From Aplidium turbinatum (Eukaryota > Chordata > Ascidiacea > Aplousobranchia > Polyclinidae): 64,000 nt of DNA. Shown here piece after piece: positions 56,616 to 64,000 of the stretch. The stretch is from assembly GCA_918807975.1 (NCBI GenBank), contig OU964921.1, forward strand, positions 46,898,498-46,962,497, written 5' to 3'. Numbering within the stretch: position 1 is the first letter of the stretch; each line of letters begins with the position of its first letter. A model generated the notes under the pieces. It was not told the origin of the DNA. It saw only the letters and a program-made list of their open reading frames with translations, and did not search any database. A program made the position numbers and the translations under genes.

Positions 56616-58322
56616 ATGGCAAGGCAAGGATTCAGTGCTGAAGAAATATTGCAACATGTTTTACTGGATTCTGACGACGCAAGCCAGGCGGATGATTTGG
56701 AGGATTTATGGCACTCCGATTCAGATGAAGAAGCGGATTCTTCTCCGTCAACTTCCGCAACAGCGATTCCGATCGAGATTGACGACCAGTTACCTTCCAT
56801 GGGCGATGTTCAACCGGAGTTTGCGCCATCAGGACGGATTATAACATCGAAAAGACTGGTGAACAGCATAGATTCCTATCTCGACATGAACAACTACGAT
56901 GCTGTTGAGTTTTCCTGACACACTGAAGTCTTATACAACTTTTGTAGAAAAGCCAAAGAACAGACAAGAGGGCGGCGTCAGCATTACTTGGTCTAATGCG
57001 AGACCGGTGCACAATGGGAGAAGGGGCCGGGCTAACATTATATCTGGCCCGATTGGTGTTAGAGAAGAAGCCAAAAAAGTCAAGACCCCTCGGCAAGCAT
57101 GGGAACTATTTTTTTCTTTAAACATTTTGAACATTATTGTTCAAGAAACAAATAGAAAAATTGCCACACTCATTTCTCAATTGCCAGAGAGAATTTTAGA
57201 TGACAGCAGGTACTGCTATTTTGGCCCAACCAACAACGAGGAGATGCTGGCCTTTGTTGAATTGGAGTATTTTCGGGGGCTTTTAGGACAGGCTGGTCAT
57301 TCCACGGATGTATTGTTCAATCAAATGCAAGGACATCCCGTGTTTAGTGCAACAATGAGCAAGAACCGCTTTAAATTTTTATTTTCGAACATTTCGCTCG
57401 ACGACCAAAATACTAGGCCGCAACGTTGGAAGAATGACCGGTTGGCCGCATTTCGAGTCGTTTTCGAAATGTTTAACGAAAACTGCGGCAAACATGTCAT
57501 TCCAGGTGACTACTTGTCGTTGGACAAAACGCTATACCCCATGAGGACACAAATTGCCTTCAAGCAATATAATCCAAACAAGCCTGCGAAATATGGCCTT
57601 CTGTTCAAGTCGGTAAACGCCAGCAGATTCCCATACACATTTGCGGCATCGGTCTATTCAGGTAAACCGAAGGAAGAGCCATTTAGTTTTTACGTTCGTG
57701 GTGCAGAAGAACTGGTAAAAGGAATGGTGATGAGCCTGGAACAACACGGTGACCTTCAAGGTCGGAATATTTTGTATGACCGCTTTTACACCTCCATACC
57801 ACTCGCGCAGTGGTTGCTTGACAGGGGTATAACGTCAGCTGGAACCCTCAACGCTATACGTAGAGGAATACCCCTGGAAGTGAAGCAAGTGAGTGGTAGG
57901 GAGAAATCTTCGTACGAAATTTATTGGCAGACGAGTGAGGCTGATCTCAGCCTACATTCTTATGTAGTAAAAACGAAGAATTCTGGCATGCGGAATGTGT
58001 TGATGTTGACGACCATGCAACCTCTATTGGGGATTACCAAGGATGACGGCAAAAAGAAGCCAGGCTTGTATAAGCTTTACGACTTCACAAAGGGTGGCAC
58101 CGATATCATCGACCAAAGGATGGGTTGGTTCATTCACGTGCAAAGCGAAGTCCCCACGGTGGACAACTACTGCGTTTGCTTATTGAGAAGGTGCCAAAGC
58201 CACAAAAAATAAACTACCAAAAAACCGTGGCCAATGTCAATGCTGTGAAAAGCCTTTATGCCCTGCACATTCCATACGAGTATGTCAAGTTTGCTTTTGC
58301 GCAGAATAAACTATTTGAATGA
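56616..58322 (+). pseudogene. piggyBac transposase (DDE_Tnp_1_7), nearly intact
   Basis: A first frame (56616-56918) encodes an acidic N-terminus (MARQGFSAEEILQHVLLDSD). A second frame (open from before 56899 to 58212) encodes the core: ARPVHNGRRGRANIISGPIG, MLAFVELEYFRGLL, MSKNRFKFLFSNISLDDQNT, the three catalytic aspartates in GDYLSLDKTLYPMR, ILYDRFYTSIPLAQWLLDRG and TKGGTDIIDQRMGWF. A third frame (58125-58322) holds the end, VNAVKSLYALHIPYEYVKFA. Two frame changes, near 56910 and near 58140, make it inactive as read, unless an intron or a sequence error explains one. No Cys-rich tail was recognised after it. Confidence 0.9.
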
Positions 58323-59690
58323 TTGCGGTTTTATAAACTTTGGCTTCAACCACAGCCTAAATAAAACGCGGAGCTCAATGAGAGATTTTCCTTTTTTCCT
58401 TTTATTAGACAGATAGCTATTTTTACGTTGATTCAACATATCAAGACGTTGAATACTTGTAAACATGTGCGGTTTTGCAATTAGATTGCTTATCAAAATC
58501 ATCTATCCTTTTTTGTATAAAAAGTGGGTCATAAAACTAATCGTAATACTCGATGTAAAATTCAGCATTTTTATATGCTGAAACAGTATTGTATTCATAT
58601 TTTATAAATCCATTTTCTATTTAGAAAATATCAATATAATGCGGTTTGAGCATAGCTGAATTTTAGCACGGATACAACGACTGATTTTATGACTTTTATA
58701 CAAACAAGGACAGAAGAGAAGTAATCTAATTGCAAACCCGCGCATGTTTACATCGTCTTGCAATGTTGAATCCACGTCGAAATGATTGTATTAGCGTTGT
58801 ATTCAATTTCTCGTATTATCGAACTGTAAATGTGCAGCCACTTGTAATTTCAATGTGCCTCATTGCATATTCTTAAATATTTCTGAATTTGTGTGTACAT
58901 AACCTGACAGAACACAGGTTGCTTTACCATTGAATCAAGTTGAAAAACGTTGCTGCAAGAGCCTTGTGCCAATTGCTGCAGTCCGGTATTGCTGTAACCA
59001 AATCAAAATACTTATCAATATTTTGCTGCCAAACTGACATTTTTATCGCATAAACGCCCATTAGGCAAAAAAAAAAGGCAGCTAATTCTTTGTAAAGTAT
59101 TTCTCCAGGTTCACAATGATTTGACGCATAATAAATACTACTTTGAATAAATCTAAATATTGTTTGGATTTTAGTGTGTGGCATATGAATCTTAGAGAGC
59201 TTATTGAATCCACAAGAAAATGACCCGAGGCATTACAGATTTTCCTTTTGATGAAAAGCGTTGTGACGTTCTGTTAATTAATGAACCGTAACTGTTTTAT
59301 TTTGAATTTCTTTCTGACTTCTGTTTATGTAAAGCATCATCGACTTTATCGGGTAATCTTACTCCTAGTACTAGCCTTGTATGTAGCCGAGTTCACATTG
59401 AACTTACATTGAGAGACGCTGTTGCAACTACAATACATTGCATTTAAACCGCTTTTTTTGTTGCATGATCTTCCATTCGTTTCGTGGATTACATAATAGT
59501 ATTTGATAAACGCCACCCTGCTTCTTCAGCTGGTCTACATTTGTTAATAAAGCGTAGGAGTTGCTGTTCTTGGAACCGAGGTCACAAGATCATAATCCAA
59601 ATTGGTGTGACACGCGTTCAGAAATCTCATTACCGCATGTAATTGATGAAGCATTGTTCTTTTAGTCAAGAAGCGAGCTTTATTTTGAGC
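58323..59690. other. Right non-coding part of the piggyBac element
   Basis: No gene. A dispersed-palindrome-like piece (ACGTTGATTCAACATATCAA, GACGTTGAATAC) lies at 58430-58455. Confidence 0.35.
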
Positions 59691-61107
59691 GTGGGAAAAG
59701 TTATTATTTTGCATAAAAAATATAGATTCAAATTGAGATTATGTAAAAAAAATTTAATCACAACATGGCAATGCATGTTCTTCATTACTCTACCAAAAAA
59801 TAATGTGTAAACTCACGCTACAATTGCTTTAATCGCAAAATAATCCAAAAGTCATAAGTCACCTCAACATTTCAACGTCTATGAGCAGTTCTAAAATTCA
59901 CATAGGTTTAATTTTCGGATATGCTCAGCGTGAATAATTTTACAAAGTGAATCCCAAAGTTTGAAGCCGTACCTTAAAAAATAACAGAGATATCACTCCT
60001 AAAGCATAAGAAGAATCGACAGCCCCCCCCAAACTGAGCAAGACTCCAGGGAGCCCAACCTCGTAAGGGTTAATAAAATTGTATTTGCCTGACCAAAAAG
60101 TATGGTATTGGGGATTCAACTTGCGCTGTAATCCAATTTAAAATGAATAGCCTACGTGTGTGTTGCAAACTTGTGATGAGATTATTCCTATTTCGACAGA
60201 AAGTAATAAATGCCAAAAATACATAGCCCTATGCTGTCTCATTTTGTGTCAATATATTAGTTCCATAAGAATACCAGAAGCTGAACCATACACAAACATT
60301 AAGTGGCTAGACACCTGGAGTGACCAAAACCATAGAGTAAGCTAGGACAGAAACATCAAGTAATAAACGGAAAAGCTGCATGAAGAAACTATAAGTGTAG
60401 ATTTTAAATGAAATGATAACACGTTTATGCTACCTATTTTAGTTGTTACTGAAATATTTTAAAACAAAATTTATCAATGCGAGGTCCTTTCGTTCAGTGG
60501 TCCCGTGCAGTTGGCTATAGCGCTGTGCCGGCGGTAGTTAGGCCCATGGGCTAAGGCCCTATAGAAAAATTCAATTTTTTTTCTACAAATAAATAACTCA
60601 ATTGCAGTACTCAGTCAAAAAAGTACTTTTAGTACAAAATGTATGACTAAAATGCGCGATTGTTCGATCAAAACGTTCAAAAACTGTGCTTCACTGCTAC
60701 GATTTCAATTCTTGAAGTGGTTTGTTTTCAACGTCACGCTTCATTGGTTGGCTGCAGGAAAGGTCTATTATGTATCATGTAACCACAAACAAAAATGCAA
60801 AATTTTCAGCAAAATGGAAATCTTCAGAAGATGTGAGGAAGCTGAAGGAATAGTTTAAATGACTCCAATTTTTTTTCTTAGGTTAATTAGATATATCTAA
60901 ACAATATTTAATTGACCCAAACTAAAAATATTTTTGACAAAAATTGCGTTTTTGACCCCATTTTTCGATCTTTGGGCCCCATGAGGAGGCTGAAGACAAT
61001 TTTTTACGAATCTCAAATTTTGTCATGAGAGTTTTATCACTCATTGGCACCATTTCCCCACTACCCCAAGAAAATTTAAAAAAAAAGTTCAAAAACGAGC
61101 CACCCTA

Positions 61108-61931
61108 TTGGTCAGTTCAGACACGAATATGCTGAATTGGTTAGTTGAGACACGAATTCGCTTGAACTGGTTAGTTGAGACACGAATTCATGGAATTGGT
61201 TAGTTTATATACGAATTTGCTGAATTGGTTAGTTCAGACACGAATTCTCTGAATTGGTTAGTTCAAACACGAATTCTCTAAATTGATCAGTTTAGACACA
61301 AATTCGCTGAATTGGTCAATGCACACACGAATTCGCTGAACTTATTAGTTTAGGCACGAATTCGATGAATTGGTTAGTTCACCAACGAATTTGCTGATTT
61401 GGTCAGTTCAGACACGAATTCGTTGAATTGGTCAGTTCAGACACGAATTCGTTGAGTTGGTTAGTTCAGACACGAATTCGTTGAATTGGTTAGTTCAGAC
61501 ACGAATTCGTTGAATTGGTCAGTTCAGACACGAATTCGTTGAATTGGTCAGTTCAGACACGAATTTGCTTGAACTGGTTAGTTCAGACACAAATTCGTTG
61601 AATTGGTTAGTTCAGAAACGAATTCGTTGAATTGGTCAGTTCAGACACGAATTCGTTGAATTGGTTAGTTCAGACACGAATTCGCTGAATTGGTCAGGTC
61701 AGACACGAATTCGCTGAATTCTCAGTTTAAACTAGAATTCTCTGAATTGGTTAGTTCAAACACAAATTCGCTGAATAGGTCATTTCAAACACGAATTCGT
61801 TGAATTTTCAGTTCAGACACGAATTCGCTGAATAGGTCATTTCAAACACGAATTTGTTGAATTTTCAGTTCAGACACGAATTCGCTGGATTGGTAAGTTC
61901 GGATGCGAATTCGCTGAATTGGTCAGTTCAT
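61108..61931. repeat. 29-bp satellite array, block 2
   Basis: About 28 units of the same 29-bp monomer as block 1, directly after the right tip of the TIR element. Together with the 240 bp of element end before it, this block forms a unit that is duplicated in tandem (offset about 1,066 bp). Confidence 0.96.
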
Positions 61932-62173
61932 CCAATTTTTTTTCTTAGGTTAATTAGATATATCTAAACAATATTTTATTGACCTAAACTAAAAATATTT
62001 TTGAAAAAAATTGCGTTTTTGACCCCATTTTTCGATTTTTGGTCCCCATGAGGTGGCTGAAGACAATTTTTTACAAATCTCAAATTTTGTCATGAGAGTT
62101 TTATCACTCATTGGCACCATTTCCCCACTACCCCAAGAGAATTTAAAAAAAAGTTCAAAAACGAGCCACCCTA
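61932..62173. repeat. Duplicated right end of the TAGGGTGGCTCG element
   Basis: 242 bp nearly identical to 60865-61107, ending CGAGCCACCCTA and again followed by TTGGTCAG. It has no left half and begins abruptly in satellite sequence, so it arose by duplication with the satellite, not by transposition. Confidence 0.88.
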
Positions 62174-63535
62174 TTGGTCAGTTCAGACACGAATATGCTG
62201 AAGTGGTTAGTTGAGACACGAATTCGCTTGAACTGGTTAGTTGAGACACGAATTCGTTGAATTGGTTAGTTTATATACGAATTTGCTGAATTGGTTAGTT
62301 CAGACACGAATTCTCTGAATTGGTTAGTTCAAACACGAATTCTCTAAATTGATCAGTTTAGACACAAATTCGCTGAATTGGTCAATGCACACACGAATTC
62401 GCTGAACTTATTAGTTTAGGCACGAATTCGATAAATTGGTCAGTTCACAAACGAATTTGCTGATTTGGTCAGTTCAGACACGAATTCGTTAAATTGGTCA
62501 GTTCAGACACGAATTCGTTGAGTTGGTTAGTTCAGACACGAATTCGTTGAATTGGTCAGTTCAGACACGAATTCGTTGAATTGGTCAGTTCAAGCACGAA
62601 TTTGCTGATTTGGTCAGTTCAGACACGAATTTGTTGAAATGGTCAGTTCAGACACGAATTCGTTAAATTAGTCAGTTCAGACACGAATTCGTTGAATTGG
62701 TCAGTTCAGACACGAATTCGTTGAATTGGTTAGTTCAGACACGAATTCTTTGAATTAGTCAGTTCAGACACGAATTCGTTGAATTGGTCAGTTCAGACAC
62801 AAATTCGTTGAATTGGTTAGTTCAGACACGAATTCGTTGAATTGGTTAGTTCAGACACGAATTCGTTGGATTGGTCAGTTCAGACACGAATTCGTTGAAT
62901 TGTTTAGTTTAGACACGACTTCGTTGAATTGGTTAGTTCAGACACGAATTCGTTGAATTGGTCACTTCAGACACGAATTCGTTGAATTGGTCTGTTCAGA
63001 CACGAATTCGCTGAATTCTCAGTTCAAACCAGAATTCTCTGAATTGGTCTGTTCAGACACGAATTCGTTGAATTAGTCAGTTCAGACACGAATTCGTTGA
63101 ATTGGTCAGTTCAGACACGAATTCGTTGAATTGGTTAGTTCAGACACGAATTCGTTGAATTGGTTAGTTCAGACACGAATTCGTTGGATTGGTCAGTTCA
63201 GACACGAATTCGTTGTATTGTTTAGTTTAGACACGACTTCGTTGAATTGGTTAGTTCAGACACGAATTCGTTGAATTGGTCACTTCAGACACGAATTCGT
63301 TGAATTGGTCTGTTCAGACACGAATTAGCTGAATTCTCAGTTCAAACCAGAATTCTCTGAATTGGTCTGTTCAAACACAAACTCGCTGAATAGGTCAGTT
63401 CAAACACGAATTCGTTGAATTTTCAGTTCAGACACGAATTCGCTGGATTGGTAAGTTCCGATGCGAATTCGCTGAATTGGTCAGTTCAGACACGAATTCG
63501 CTGAATTGATCTATGTAGACACGCAGTTGCTAAAT
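62174..63535. repeat. 29-bp satellite array, block 3
   Basis: About 46 units. The first part repeats block 2 unit by unit. A 318-bp higher-order repeat is visible: CTCAGTTCAAACCAGAATTC at about 63018 and again about 63336, with matching neighbours. The last units decay at 63510-63535. Confidence 0.96.
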
Positions 63536-63554
63536 TTGTCTGTGGAGACATTAA

Positions 63555-64000
63555 CCCTGTCTGTTATTCGTTTCAAAGACACTCGAAAAGCACAAGATGT
63601 GGCCATTTTAGCCCGCTCTTGTGAATTGTTTATAATTCAGTTGCTAAATAACGCATATTTGAGAAAATTGGCATGCACAATTGCATATAGTCAAATGCTT
63701 TTATTTTACATTGTAATTATTTGTTTTCAAAACAAATGCTTAGTTTGTGTATTCTGAAAACATATGTCACAAAAAAGCTTTTAGAACACGCCTTTTCTAG
63801 TCGGCGGGATCCCAGCCAGCAAATCAAATTTTTTACATTGATTCAAAGTTTGCAGATTGATTTTCTGGTTGAAAAAACTCTAGCTTATCACAAACTTTCC
63901 CAGCCAGCAAAATTGGTCCCTTTTACATTGGTTCAAAGTCTGCAGACGTAAAATCATTGTTGAAAGTGGTTGGTTTACTGGCTGGGTTATAAGTATATGT
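63555..64000 (-). mobile_element. piggyBac element B, terminal part (inverted relative to A)
   Basis: TTAA at 63551-63554 is followed by CCCTGTCTGTTATTCGTTTC. The whole stretch matches the right end of element A (49540-50216) in inverted orientation, including the CCCAGCCAGCA foldback repeat (63804-63988). It continues past the window edge. Confidence 0.82.

Larger units (their letters stand above)
53548..60069 (+). mobile_element. 6.5 kb piggyBac element with near-complete transposase
   Basis: TTAA lies at 53544-53547 and 60070-60073. The tips read CTGTTTGAAGGTTGGG and, inverted, CCCTTACGAGGTTGGGC. About 280-380 bp at each end match the MITE 15874-16462 in inverted orientation, including the G-run and GGGCTGTCAATTC. 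The transposase gene is at 56616-58322. It is unusually long for piggyBac, with about 3 kb of non-coding sequence on the left and 1.7 kb on the right in which no other complete element was recognised. Confidence 0.88.
52615..61107. mobile_element. TAGGGTGGCTCG element inserted in the satellite, split by piggyBac
   Basis: The exact 8-bp duplication TTGGTCAG of satellite sequence lies at 52607-52614 and 61108-61115. The tips and long arms match the complete copy 34088-34918: the left arm is 52615-52960, the right arm about 60775-61107. Between the arms lie non-coding sequence, a SINE II copy and the 6.5 kb piggyBac element 53548-60069. Without it the element is about 2 kb. Confidence 0.9.

Noticed and set aside
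56839-57134. Minus-strand open frames of 67-85 aa
   Set aside because: They are shadows of the piggyBac transposase.
50940-63535. CRISPR-like array of 29-bp repeats
   Set aside because: The units are directly adjacent with no spacers, and the setting is animal DNA; it is a satellite.

Overview
The window looks like nuclear DNA of an invertebrate animal. Host genes are split into short exons with GT-AG introns, the sequence is AT-rich, and it is packed with eukaryotic transposons: piggyBac, hAT, LINEs, a Penelope-like element, tRNA-derived SINEs, a Gypsy fossil and many short inverted-repeat elements. Nothing suggests bacterial DNA. A marine or aquatic invertebrate fits the repeat content, but the species cannot be named from sequence alone.

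Three host-type genes can be built exon by exon, all on the minus strand. (1) A secreted procarboxypeptidase A/B (M14 family) runs from its ATG at 17142 down to 5089 in eight phase-consistent exons and leaves the window on the left before the catalytic C-terminus. (2) The last three coding exons of an unrecognised protein with one C-terminal membrane segment lie at 33844-24371; one segment looks like a ParB/sulfiredoxin motif. (3) A complete six-exon gene for a 316-residue DUF4806-type protein lies at 40337-37394.

Layout. 1-1850: hAT relic. 2597-7570: small inverted-repeat elements, a piggyBac relic split by a hAT relic, another hAT tail. 5089-17142: carboxypeptidase gene, whose introns hold a 4.2 kb element with a DUF7869-like gene, two LINE pieces, a minisatellite and a piggyBac-type MITE. 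17500-24200: tandem repeats, a P2X7-C-domain gene relic, SINEs and LINE pieces. 24371-33844: membrane-protein gene with a Gypsy fossil, a foldback element and a four-level nest of elements in its introns. 34088-34918: complete long-TIR element. 36654-44340: DUF4806 gene framed by 23-bp perfect inverted repeats, perhaps one large element. 46797-50220: piggyBac-type elements abutting at shared TTAA sites. 50940-63535: a 29-bp satellite split by a TIR element (8-bp target duplication) that is itself split by a 6.5 kb piggyBac element.

The most informative parts are the nests, where target-site duplications fix the order of insertion, and the two TIR-bounded candidates carrying uncharacterised genes (DUF7869-like and DUF4806).
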